64,000 nucleotides of DNA. It comes from Paenibacillus sinopodophylli. GTDB taxonomy: Bacteria; Bacillota; Bacilli; Paenibacillales; Paenibacillaceae. The notes under the pieces are model-generated. The model was not told where the DNA came from and did no database searches. It was given only the letters and a program-made list of their open reading frames with translations. The first letter of the stretch is position 1, and each line of letters begins with the position of its first letter. This document shows positions 22,665-29,278 of the stretch, piece after piece. The position numbers and the translations under genes are program-made. The stretch is from NCBI RefSeq assembly GCF_005930355.1, contig NZ_VDBO01000001.1, positions 1,337,339 to 1,401,338 on the forward strand, in the 5' to 3' direction.

Positions 22665-22778
22665 CTAACCCGTGATAGCCTTTTTCATGCGCTTCTGATT
22701 CTCCCAAGCTGCAAATCGCAGACATACCATACGTTCATCATGCGTCAGCTCACGCCATACGCGGCCTGTTACACTCAT
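22665..22778 (-). CDS. 37-residue phage protein
   Basis: A short frame from an ATG at 22778 with a near-perfect AAGGAGGTGA site about six bases upstream. It begins Met-Ser-Val-Thr-Gly-Arg-Val-Trp-Arg-Glu-Leu and is basic at the end. The strong site and the position in the early operon support it. Function unknown. Confidence 0.55.
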   Translation of the reverse strand: MSVTGRVWRELTHDERMVCLRFAAWENQKRMKKAITG

Positions 22779-22820
22779 TCCCTCTCACCTCCTTCGCTAG
22801 AATAAAGAAGGCTATCCACC

Positions 22821-23000
22821 TTATGCCTCCTCGTCATCTGTCAGGATGCCATAGATCTGTTTCAGATCTGCCAGCTTAATAGCGATTGGCAGATAATGCT
22901 CGCTACGTGCATCCAGAAGCGCCTTCTTGGCTTTCTCCAATGATGCGATAGCCTCTGACACTTCCAATGCGGCAAAACTTACAGACTCAGCTTTGTTCAC
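22821..23000 (-). CDS. 59-residue helical phage protein
   Basis: A frame of 59 codons starting with GTG at 23000, with AGGCGG about nine bases upstream and a 14-base overlap with the preceding HTH gene. The product is almost entirely helical (Leu-Glu-Val-Ser-Glu-Ala-Ile-Ala-Ser-Leu-Glu-Lys-Ala-Lys) and ends acidic. No family is recognised. Confidence 0.55.
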   Translation of the reverse strand: MNKAESVSFAALEVSEAIASLEKAKKALLDARSEHYLPIAIKLADLKQIYGILTDDEEA

Positions 23001-23430
23001 TGTTGTACACCGCCTTCCAGTACCTTACATGTGCTTCAGTATTAACAGCGATCATCAGCGAAGAATTGTCTACAGGGTCGATGGGCAACTGTCCAAATCT
23101 ATCAGCAACAAGTTGGATCTCATGCAGCCTGACTTGGACAGCTTCCTCAAATGCAGCGTGGAGCTTGTCCAGTTCAGTTGGTTCGATTGGCGTTGAAGAC
23201 TCGATACAATCTGAATTGTGAATCAGTTGCAAAACAGAAACATTTAAGTAACGGGCGACTTGAAGCACTTTTTCAATCGATGGAGAATGCTTTTCCCACT
23301 TGTAAATCGTGTTATGGCCAAACCATAGATCCTTTTCAATTTTCGAAATAGATGTCCCATTGCTCTTGCAAAGCTGCTTAATGGTATCAACAAGACGAAT
23401 ATGATTCGTCGATTCGTTTAGCGTAGTCAT
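22987..23430 (-). CDS. XRE-family regulator, paralogue of the CI-like repressor
   Basis: 147 residues. An N-terminal HTH (Ile-Ser-Lys-Ile-Glu-Lys-Asp-Leu-Trp-Phe-Gly-His-Asn-Thr-Ile-Tyr-Lys-Trp) is followed by Ser-Pro-Ser-Ile-Glu-Lys-Val. The same segment of the CI-like protein at 24811 is nearly identical in pattern (Phe-Gly-Asn-Gly-Ala-Ile-Tyr-Asn-Trp, Ser-Pro-Ser-Ile-Asp-Lys-Ile). The C-terminal part is different and helical. Lying in the lytic operon, it may bind similar operators. It overlaps the excisionase-like gene by four bases. Confidence 0.75.
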   Translation of the reverse strand: MTTLNESTNHIRLVDTIKQLCKSNGTSISKIEKDLWFGHNTIYKWEKHSPSIEKVLQVARYLNVSVLQLIHNSDCIESSTPIEPTELDKLHAAFEEAVQVRLHEIQLVADRFGQLPIDPVDNSSLMIAVNTEAHVRYWKAVYNSEQS

Positions 23431-23729
23431 GGCGTTTGCTCCCTGTAGTTAACCTGCTCTTGCTGCTTCATCCACTTATCTAAGCTACCAGAGCTAAATA
23501 GGTATCGCGGATTCTTGCTGCCGTCAGCTCCAACTAATCGATGTGGAATTTTCTTTGTGCGGCAAAGCTTGCGAAGCGTGTATTCACTCATGGATAGATA
23601 ATCACAAGTTTCCTGAAACGATAGTGTTACATCTGATTGAACGCTCAGGCTTTCCCTAATGCGTCGTTCAGCAACAGCAACTTCCTCTGCAATTATGGCG
23701 CGAATTGTAGCTTCTATTGAAAGGTTCAT
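23427..23729 (-). CDS. Excisionase-like MerR-type DNA-binding protein
   Basis: 100 residues. The middle reads Leu-Ser-Phe-Gln-Glu-Thr-Cys-Asp-Tyr-Leu-Ser-Met-Ser-Glu-Tyr-Thr-Leu-Arg-Lys-Leu, then Ile-Pro-His-Arg and Tyr-Leu-Phe, the pattern of winged-helix HTH_17 (excisionase) domains. Such proteins bend DNA at att sites or act as repressors. It overlaps both neighbours by four bases, so it is coupled in the early operon. Whether it is the excisionase of the integrase at 26543 is not shown. Confidence 0.7.
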   Translation of the reverse strand: MNLSIEATIRAIIAEEVAVAERRIRESLSVQSDVTLSFQETCDYLSMSEYTLRKLCRTKKIPHRLVGADGSKNPRYLFSSGSLDKWMKQQEQVNYREQTP

Positions 23730-24349
23730 ATCGTCACCTTCCTAGTGTGCCTCTGATAGATTGTTTCGCTAACCTTGATCGGTAACGAAAAACGTTCAGC
23801 CACTCCCATAAGCTCAACCGTTTCATCTAGAATCGGCCCTCTATCAATCAACATATCTGGAGTCATTTCGCCTTTTTTGATCATTTTGCTATGGCCATGT
23901 GCTAGACTGACTGCCTTGTTGGCAATCGTATTTGCTTTAATAAAATCCAATTGAACCGGATTTCCCAGTGATTTAGACAACCGAGCCATAGCTTCACGTT
24001 GATGTTCCTTATCGAGCAGCCGAAAAACTTGGAACCCTTCGAGACCAGTTGAATGCCGAAGTTGTCTGATAATATCAAACATAAAGTCTTCAAATTCTTC
24101 TGCTTCTGGTCTTTGTGATCGAGTTATCGCTTTGTAAATCCCCTGTTCGTATAAAGCAGTGAAATTTTGATTCATACCCGTCAATCTGACGGTTGTAAGA
24201 AATTTACTTTTAAGATGCCGCGTCATAGCATTTGTATCGCTGTATTGCAATGCAGAAGCAATGTCTTTGGCAATAGCAACCCATTCGCCTGTCGCATCCA
24301 AAGCGAAGCGAATCTCGTGCCCAAACCAATTTTCTAAGCGAAGGTTCAT
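23726..24349 (-). CDS. BRO-family antirepressor
   Basis: 207 residues. The N-terminal 110 form a Bro-N domain: Asn-Trp-Phe-Gly-His-Glu-Ile-Arg-Phe at the start, Trp-Val-Ala-Ile-Ala-Lys-Asp-Ile-Ala-Ser-Ala-Leu-Gln-Tyr next, and Glu-Gln-Gly-Ile-Tyr-Lys-Ala-Ile later. The C-terminal part is helical and may bind a partner. Antirepressors of this type lie in the early lytic operons of Gram-positive temperate phages and counter CI. The start overlaps the Cro-like stop by four bases. Confidence 0.75.
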   Translation of the reverse strand: MNLRLENWFGHEIRFALDATGEWVAIAKDIASALQYSDTNAMTRHLKSKFLTTVRLTGMNQNFTALYEQGIYKAITRSQRPEAEEFEDFMFDIIRQLRHSTGLEGFQVFRLLDKEHQREAMARLSKSLGNPVQLDFIKANTIANKAVSLAHGHSKMIKKGEMTPDMLIDRGPILDETVELMGVAERFSLPIKVSETIYQRHTRKVTI

Positions 24350-24543
24350 GCCATTACCTCGCTCTCCAAGCCAAGCATCTTAGCAATGATTGGCTTTTGG
24401 TTCTTACCAGGACGCGTGCCTTTGAAAATTTCAGACACATATGTTACAGAAACGCCAACTTCTTTCGCAACGTCTTTCATCTTGATATTTTTTTGAAGCA
24501 TAATCTTACGTGCTTCAGCTCCAAATTCAGTGTAATTCGCCAT
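24346..24543 (-). CDS. Cro-like XRE regulator
   Basis: 65 residues from the second ATG at 24543, seven bases from AAGGTG; the ATG two codons earlier is too close. It is a single HTH domain (Met-Lys-Asp-Val-Ala-Lys-Glu-Val-Gly-Val-Ser-Val-Thr-Tyr-Val-Ser-Glu-Ile). As the first gene of the leftward early operon it takes the position of Cro. The leftward promoter lies 187 bases upstream, giving a long leader. Confidence 0.75.
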   Translation of the reverse strand: MANYTEFGAEARKIMLQKNIKMKDVAKEVGVSVTYVSEIFKGTRPGKNQKPIIAKMLGLESEVMA

Positions 24544-24590
24544 TCGCATTCACCTTCTTCCAATTTTTTGTTTAAATAACAGCTTAATCG

Positions 24591-24619
24591 TTGACATCAG
24601 ACAGAAAATATTCTAATAT
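24591..24619 (+). promoter_or_regulatory. Rightward promoter toward the CI-like gene
   Basis: TTGACA at 24591-24596, a 17-base spacer and TAATAT at 24614-24619 make a near-consensus sigma-A promoter reading right. Its spacer holds AGAAAATATTCTAA (24603-24616), which resembles the operator repeats further on. The CI-like gene starts at 24811, about 185 bases downstream. Confidence 0.7.
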
Positions 24620-24671
24620 CAGAAAGAAGCGACAACAAAATAAACGTCGTTTGGGAACGATTTTTAAAAGA

Positions 24672-24696
24672 AGGTCATTCGACCTCTGTTTTTTTG
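24672..24696 (+). terminator. Possible terminator in the leader of the CI-like gene
   Basis: AGGTC and GACCT pair around a four-base loop, followed by CTG and seven Ts. It is about 50 bases downstream of the expected start from the rightward promoter. The stem is short. Confidence 0.35.
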
Positions 24697-24729
24697 TTGC
24701 TTTTTGCTATTAATTAAGCTGTTGAGATC

Positions 24730-24758
24730 ATATTACCCGAATATTTTAGGGTAGTCAA
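24730..24758 (-). promoter_or_regulatory. Leftward promoter of the early lytic operon
   Basis: On the minus strand TTGACT (24758-24753), a 17-base spacer and TAATAT (24735-24730) form a sigma-A promoter reading left toward the Cro-like gene. The spacer is exactly the operator-like sequence ACCCTAAAATATTCGGG. It faces the rightward promoter at 24591, so the two transcripts overlap by about 100 bases. Confidence 0.7.
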
Positions 24759-24782
24759 CAGTTTTCCCGAAAATATTAGGTT
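24736..24782. promoter_or_regulatory. Two operator-like repeats
   Basis: CCCGAATATTTTAGGGT at 24736-24752 and CCCGAAAATATTAGGTT at 24766-24782 share CCCGAA and TTAGG and are 30 bases apart, start to start. A third similar block, GAAAATATTAGGG, begins at 24823 inside the CI-like gene. They are the likely binding sites of the CI-like and Cro-like proteins. Confidence 0.55.
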
Positions 24783-24810
24783 CAAATTTTGCAGTAAAGG
24801 GAGAATTGGA

Positions 24811-25434
24811 ATGAGTATCGTAGAAAATATTAGGGTTTTATGTAAGGATGCTAAAACTTCAATACCAAAGCTTGAAAAAGAATTAGGTTTTGGTAATGGT
24901 GCAATCTATAACTGGGATAAGAATTCACCATCTATTGATAAAATTCAAAAAGTTGCTGACCATTTCAAAGTATCAGTTGATATTGTGCTATATGGCTTTG
25001 ATCTTACTAGGTTCGAGGAGCTATTTAGGATTATCATGAATAGAAGAACATGTGAGCAGTTTGCAGAGGATACAGGTATTGATCTAGGAATCATAGAAGA
25101 TTACGCTTATGGAATTTCTACAGTGCAACCTTCATTGGACTTGTTAAAGAAAATTGCCAATGAAAATCCATATAAATTCATAGTTGACGATAAGAGTCTA
25201 TTTGAAGCTGCAGGATACTCAACGAAAGATTTAGACGTATCAATTCAAGAACAACCGATACAGATAAACATCCTAGAAGTATCAACCATGCCCCATTTAA
25301 CTGACGAACCAGAAATTAGAGCTATTCAAAGAGCAGCAAAAAATATGACTCCAACAGACAAGAAGAAGATGTTAAATATGGTCAAAGCGGCGTTTGAAGA
25401 AGCGTTTGAAGGGGAAGATAACAATAAAAGCTGA
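24811..25434 (+). CDS. CI-like XRE repressor
   Basis: 207 residues with an N-terminal HTH (Ile-Pro-Lys-Leu-Glu-Lys-Glu-Leu-Gly-Phe-Gly-Asn-Gly-Ala-Ile-Tyr-Asn-Trp). The rest is acidic and helical, with no Ser-Lys peptidase of the LexA type, so release from repression should not be by RecA self-cleavage. Instead an ImmA/IrrE peptidase is encoded immediately downstream with a 41-base overlap, the usual partner that degrades such a repressor. Operator-like repeats lie directly upstream. It is the lysogeny regulator by position. Confidence 0.8.
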   Translation: MSIVENIRVLCKDAKTSIPKLEKELGFGNGAIYNWDKNSPSIDKIQKVADHFKVSVDIVLYGFDLTRFEELFRIIMNRRTCEQFAEDTGIDLGIIEDYAYGISTVQPSLDLLKKIANENPYKFIVDDKSLFEAAGYSTKDLDVSIQEQPIQINILEVSTMPHLTDEPEIRAIQRAAKNMTPTDKKKMLNMVKAAFEEAFEGEDNNKS

Positions 25435-26443
25435 CTTTGCTACTGCTGAAAAAACGGCGAGAGCGTTATTAGAGACTCTCAAAATCGATTCTCTGCCTAT
25501 AGAATTGGAACGGCTTTATGACTCATTTCCTAATCTACAGATCAAAAGCTATACATGGTTTTCTGAGATCCATAATATTACTATTGCTGATGTTGTTGAA
25601 ATTACAGATAGTGAGAGCGGATGTTGTTGGTACATGCCAGAACAAGGACGCTACTTGATTCTGTACAATAATACGATATCGAATTTGGGGCATATTCGAT
25701 GGACGATCGCTCACGAGTTAGGCCACTACTTATTAAAGCACAATGAAAGATCAGATAGGACTCAATTGACAAGGAATCGTTTATCTGAAAAAGAATATAA
25801 CGTTTTTGAAAAAGAAGCGAACTGTTTCGCACGATCTTTATTAGCCCCTTCGAGTGTACTAGTTGCAATAGGCAAACTTGATGTTGTAACTATATCGGAT
25901 ATATGTTTAATTTCTAATGAGGCTGCTGTAAACGTATTGAGCTTTATTAGAAGAGGACTTGAAATGGGTAAAATATTCAAGGACAACTTAATTAAACTGT
26001 TTAACAAAGCAATTCACCACCACCTATATGCACACAGTTGTTTAGATTGTCAGGCAGTTTTTTCTGATGAGCAATGTAATTTCTGCCCTATTTGTGGATC
26101 CGAAGAAATTATAAAAGGAAAGAGGTACGATAACATGATATATTCAGGCCATACAACAGACTTAAATGGACGTGTTACAGTATGTGGACGTTGTCAGAAT
26201 GAAGAGGTGGGAGATCAAGGGTCATATTGTAAAATTTGCGCTGCACCAGTTAATAATAAATGCTCTAATGTTGATTATGATAATAACGGATATATAGAAT
26301 GGCAATGTGACACTGTTGCAGCAGGCAATGCTCGTTATTGTGTTACCTGTGGATCAGAAACCCTATTTTTCAAAAATGGGCTTTTAAAACCGTGGGAAGA
26401 TGAATATCCTCGATCACAAAGCAATTTAAAAGCAGTACTTTAA
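25394..26443 (+). CDS. ImmA/IrrE metallopeptidase with a C-terminal zinc-ribbon extension
   Basis: 349 residues from a TTG at 25394; the start is uncertain, as the overlap region holds several TTG codons and no good binding site. The peptidase core has His-Glu-Leu-Gly-His at about 107-111 and Phe-Glu-Lys-Glu-Ala-Asn-Cys-Phe-Ala-Arg downstream, the zinc ligands and active-site Glu of ImmA/IrrE. From about residue 205 there are at least six CxxC pairs or near pairs (Cys-Leu-Asp-Cys, Cys-Pro-Ile-Cys, Cys-Gly-Arg-Cys, Cys-Lys-Ile-Cys, Cys-Val-Thr-Cys), enough for about three zinc ribbons. This tail is not part of ordinary ImmA. The upstream CI-like protein is the likely substrate. Confidence 0.8.
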   Translation: MKKRLKGKITIKADFATAEKTARALLETLKIDSLPIELERLYDSFPNLQIKSYTWFSEIHNITIADVVEITDSESGCCWYMPEQGRYLILYNNTISNLGHIRWTIAHELGHYLLKHNERSDRTQLTRNRLSEKEYNVFEKEANCFARSLLAPSSVLVAIGKLDVVTISDICLISNEAAVNVLSFIRRGLEMGKIFKDNLIKLFNKAIHHHLYAHSCLDCQAVFSDEQCNFCPICGSEEIIKGKRYDNMIYSGHTTDLNGRVTVCGRCQNEEVGDQGSYCKICAAPVNNKCSNVDYDNNGYIEWQCDTVAAGNARYCVTCGSETLFFKNGLLKPWEDEYPRSQSNLKAVL

Positions 26444-26513
26444 CATAAAAAAAATCATAACAATTCATTCTTTCGCTTCTCGGCTGAAAGGCTGTTTACA
26501 TATACCAAAAAAA

Positions 26514-26527
26514 CGAACATACGTTCT
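26514..26527 (+). promoter_or_regulatory. LexA (SOS) box upstream of the integrase
   Basis: CGAACATACGTTCT matches the Bacillus-type LexA box (CGAAC, four bases, GTTCG) at all but the last position. It is 15 bases before the TTG start of the integrase and could sit over the -10 of its promoter. Binding is inferred. Confidence 0.55.
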
Positions 26528-26542
26528 TTAGGAGGAAGAAAA

Positions 26543-27820
26543 TTGGCAAAAGGAAGCATTGAGAAGCGCGGTGCGAGCAAGTGGCGTCTTACCGTAGACC
26601 TTGGGCTAAATGCGGATGGCACGCGTAATCGGCCAAGGAAAACTATCGAAATCGAAGACGAAGCCTTGTTGAAAACGACAAAACGCTTGAAGGATCATTT
26701 GGATGATGAATTAGCAGCCTTCAAACTGGAAGTACTTAGCGGGAATTACATCGCCCCTGCCAAACTGACATTCATAGATTTCTATGAGAAAGAGTGGATA
26801 CCGAAATATGCGGAAATAGAACTAAAAAAGGGTACCACTCTACAATCACACTGCTCGAAGATCAATAACCATGTGCTTCCACAAATTGGACACAAGCGCA
26901 TCGACGAGATCACAACAATGCAATTGGTAAAACTGTTTGCCGATATGCGAAAGCCAGGCGCTCGCGTCGATAAGCGCGGCGGCAAAGACAAACTGTCATC
27001 TCGGACGATCCAGTACACGTATGACGTGACTATGAGCATATTTAAGAGGGCCGCGGAGTGGAACGTGCTTAAAATCAATCCACTTGATGGCGTCAAACGC
27101 CCACAGATTAGTAAAGAAGACAAAAAAGCTAGGAAGGATCGAAAGAACTATTACGAGGAGGATGAAGCGACAGCAGTCATTAATGCACTTCTCGAAACTG
27201 ACTCTGTTTGGCGTATGTATTTTCTTGGTGCAATCGTAGGTGGTTTTAGACGTGGCGAATTGATCGCGCTTGAAATTGATGACTGTGATTTTATAAATTC
27301 CAGGCTGCGAATTGATGAAAGTATTTCTAGTACCAAAAATAGTAAAGCTGATATAACCGACACTAAGAACGAAGCTTCTAACGATTACGTTGACATGCCT
27401 CTATGGTATATGGACGAGTTGGCTACTCACGTCAAAGCGAACCGAAAACTTAAAATGAAACTGATGGATAAGTGGCAAGGTGGCGCTCGCAATTTCGTTT
27501 TCCATTCCGGGTTAGGAAAACCTTACTATCACACAACACCCACACAACGCTGGAAAGACTGGTGCGATAATAATAAGTTCAGGTATGTAACCCTGCATGG
27601 GCTCCGACATACGAATGCAACTTACTTGCTGGAGCAAGGCGCATCAATAAAAGAAATACAACATCGCCTTAGACATGCTACTTCGCAAGTCACCAGCGAC
27701 ACGTATGCTCACGTTACAAAAAAGCTCAGTCGTAAGACTGCTTCGCACCTTGATAAGTTCGATCCGAAAGTTCGTCCCCAATCCGTCCCCAACGGTCAAA
27801 ATGACGCTCATTCTTCTTGA
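26543..27820 (+). CDS. Tyrosine recombinase (phage integrase)
   Basis: 425 residues from a TTG with AGGAGG seven bases upstream. The N-terminal part has an arm-binding type domain, Gly-Ala-Ser-Lys-Trp-Arg-Leu-Thr-Val, then a SAM-like core-binding domain from about 75. The catalytic residues of tyrosine recombinases are present: Arg237 in Phe-Arg-Arg-Gly-Glu-Leu, His352 and Arg355 in His-Gly-Leu-Arg-His, His378, and Tyr388 in Asp-Thr-Tyr-Ala-His. It ends 77 bases from the 3' end of tRNA-Leu, the classic arrangement for tRNA-targeted integration. Confidence 0.92.
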   Translation: MAKGSIEKRGASKWRLTVDLGLNADGTRNRPRKTIEIEDEALLKTTKRLKDHLDDELAAFKLEVLSGNYIAPAKLTFIDFYEKEWIPKYAEIELKKGTTLQSHCSKINNHVLPQIGHKRIDEITTMQLVKLFADMRKPGARVDKRGGKDKLSSRTIQYTYDVTMSIFKRAAEWNVLKINPLDGVKRPQISKEDKKARKDRKNYYEEDEATAVINALLETDSVWRMYFLGAIVGGFRRGELIALEIDDCDFINSRLRIDESISSTKNSKADITDTKNEASNDYVDMPLWYMDELATHVKANRKLKMKLMDKWQGGARNFVFHSGLGKPYYHTTPTQRWKDWCDNNKFRYVTLHGLRHTNATYLLEQGASIKEIQHRLRHATSQVTSDTYAHVTKKLSRKTASHLDKFDPKVRPQSVPNGQNDAHSS

Positions 27821-27844
27821 TTTTGTCGAATAGGAAATAGCTGT

Positions 27845-27880
27845 ACAAAAAGAAAAGACCCCTTATGTATCAAGGGATCT
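27845..27880 (-). terminator. Terminator of the tRNA operon
   Basis: On the minus strand GATCCCTT and AAGGGGTC pair fully, with one T-G pair, around a seven-base loop, followed by TTTTCTTTTT. It lies 17 bases after the 3' end of tRNA-Leu and also ends opposite the integrase stop. Confidence 0.8.
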
Positions 27881-27896
27881 TAGTCTTTTCTTCTTA

Positions 27897-27940
27897 TGCC
27901 GAGGACGGGAATCGAACCCGTACGGTGGTCACCCACCGCA
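27897..27940. other. Probable prophage attachment region (3' half of tRNA-Leu)
   Basis: The integrase gene points at and ends 77 bases before this tRNA 3' end. Phage integrases of this type usually use a tRNA 3' part as the core site. The second copy would lie beyond the left edge of the window, so the core cannot be delimited. Confidence 0.4.
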
Positions 27941-27982
27941 GGATTTTAAGTCCTGTGCGTCTGCCAGTTCCGCCACCCCGGC
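27897..27982 (-). tRNA. tRNA-Leu (anticodon TAA)
   Basis: 86 bases with a seven-base acceptor stem (GCCGGGG with CCTCGGC, one G-T pair), a long variable arm typical of Leu, and the anticodon loop CTTAAAA, giving anticodon TAA. The 3' CCA is not encoded here, unlike in the next two tRNAs. It is the last gene of a three-tRNA operon and borders the integrase. Confidence 0.95.
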
Positions 27983-28002
27983 ATGTTGTAAAAGTTTGCT
28001 TA

Positions 28003-28079
28003 TGGTGGGCCCTGAGGGACTCGAACCCCCGACCAATCGGTTATGAGCCGACCGCTCTAACCAACTGAGCTAAGGGCCC
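28003..28079 (-). tRNA. tRNA with anticodon CAT, Ile2 or elongator Met
   Basis: 77 bases including an encoded CCA. The acceptor stem GGGCCCT pairs with AGGGCCC. The anticodon loop is CTCATAA, giving CAT. Such a tRNA is either elongator Met or the Ile2 type in which the C is changed to lysidine by TilS. The sequence alone does not decide; the loop fits both. Confidence 0.92.
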
Positions 28080-28116
28080 TCGTAAACCGTATATTTCAAC
28101 GTGTTCATCGAAAGGT

Positions 28117-28193
<77 letters not shown>

Positions 28194-28238
28194 ACGTTAT
28201 CCATTTGAGCAAAGCTTCTTGAAATGGCGACATAAAAT

Positions 28239-28268
28239 AATATACTATAGTTGCATGTTTTAAGTCAA
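28239..28268 (-). promoter_or_regulatory. Promoter of the tRNA operon
   Basis: On the minus strand TTGACT (28268-28263), an 18-base spacer and TATATT (28244-28239) lie about 45 bases upstream of tRNA-fMet. The three tRNAs follow without other signals. Confidence 0.6.
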
Positions 28269-28300
28269 GCAAAATATTCTAATTTATTTTTTAATCTATT

Positions 28301-28465
28301 TTAAGGGATAAATCTTACCCCAAATCGACCTTTCTTCGATCGAAATACTTCTACTTCATGTGGACTCTCATAACCATTAATCCACCAATCATTTTCCATT
28401 CTTCTAACCAAGCAACCCGCTTGGAACTTCGTTTCGTATAGGCGAACCCAATACACCCATCTCAT
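28301..28465 (-). CDS. Small basic protein of unknown function (54 aa)
   Basis: A frame of 54 codons from an ATG at 28465 with GGAGGGA six bases upstream. It opens Met-Arg-Trp-Val-Tyr-Trp-Val-Arg-Leu-Tyr and is rich in Trp, Tyr, Arg and Lys. It sits alone between the tRNA promoter and the phosphoesterase gene. No family is recognised. The 233 bases upstream (28466-28698) show no other gene. Confidence 0.55.
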   Translation of the reverse strand: MRWVYWVRLYETKFQAGCLVRRMENDWWINGYESPHEVEVFRSKKGRFGVRFIP

Positions 28466-28698
28466 GCGAATCCCTCCACTGCTATAAGGTTAAGCCGCCA
28501 TTTACCGCATCCATAAAGGCTATAGTCATTAGAATACCCCGAAATTGGAATATTACCATTGCAAGCAGCAGTAATCTTCAACAAGAGCTTACACTCTCTA
28601 TTTCACTTACAACAATCCGTATAAGACATACATCGATTCTTACTTTATATGCAAATCGGGTATACTCAAATTAGACCATTTCGAAGGAGCTGAAGCCC

Positions 28699-29211
28699 AT
28701 GTTATATGGTATCGTTGTTTTTCCGGAAAAGCATGTACAGGATTTCGCGAACAGCTTGCGAAGACGGCATGATCCTCACTACTCCGCCATCCCTGCTCAT
28801 CTAACAATTAGGGAAGCAGCCGAATGGACGCACGAGGAGCTTGAGCATGCTGTAGAGCATTTGGAGCAAGTAACCTCTACGCTGTCTCCGTTCACTATCC
28901 AATTGAACCGTGTTTCTACCTTCTACCCTGTCAACCACGTACTCTACATGGCTCTGGAAGACACGAATATGACGCAGCAGCTTCACGATAGCATATGCAG
29001 CGGTCCACTCGTCCTTGAAGCAGCAAAGTATGTCTTCACACCTCATGTTACGATCGGGCAAGAGCTCTCAGCCGATGAGCTGCATGATCTATACGGGAAC
29101 CTTCGCATGCAGGAGATTAATCTCTCTTCAAAAATCGACCGCGTTCACCTTCTCTACCAGACCGATAACGGCTCCTGGACTGCGTATCAATCGTTTCTGC
29201 TAAGAGGATAA
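28699..29211 (+). CDS. 2H phosphoesterase (LigT/YjcG-like)
   Basis: 170 residues with the two His-x-Thr motifs of the 2H phosphoesterase family: His-Leu-Thr-Ile near residue 34 and His-Val-Thr-Ile near 115. The size and N-terminus (Met-Leu-Tyr-Gly-Ile-Val-Val-Phe-Pro) fit the YjcG group of bacterial 2'-5' RNA ligase-like proteins. These act on 2',3'-cyclic or 2'-5' phosphodiesters; the natural substrate of YjcG is not settled. AAGGAG lies upstream of the ATG. A strong two-way terminator follows. Confidence 0.85.
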   Translation: MLYGIVVFPEKHVQDFANSLRRRHDPHYSAIPAHLTIREAAEWTHEELEHAVEHLEQVTSTLSPFTIQLNRVSTFYPVNHVLYMALEDTNMTQQLHDSICSGPLVLEAAKYVFTPHVTIGQELSADELHDLYGNLRMQEINLSSKIDRVHLLYQTDNGSWTAYQSFLLRG

Positions 29212-29225
29212 CTATTTTCCACACA

Positions 29226-29265
29226 AAAAGCCTGGAAGCGATTGTAGCATCGCTTCCAGGCTTTT
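29226..29265. terminator. Bidirectional terminator
   Basis: AAAAGCCTGGAAGCGAT and ATCGCTTCCAGGCTTTT pair perfectly over 17 bases around a six-base loop, with T runs on both sides. It ends the phosphoesterase gene on the plus strand and the ABC operon on the minus strand. Confidence 0.92.
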
Positions 29266-29278
29266 AAGATTATCTACC

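Noticed and set aside
27897..27982. tRNA-Leu as a pseudogene because CCA is not encoded
   Set aside because: All stems pair and many bacterial tRNA genes do not encode CCA; it is probably functional.
27865..28068. A plus-strand reading frame with a phage-protein-like look
   Set aside because: It is the antisense of the tRNA-Leu and tRNA-Met/Ile genes, and the sequence follows their conserved bases.
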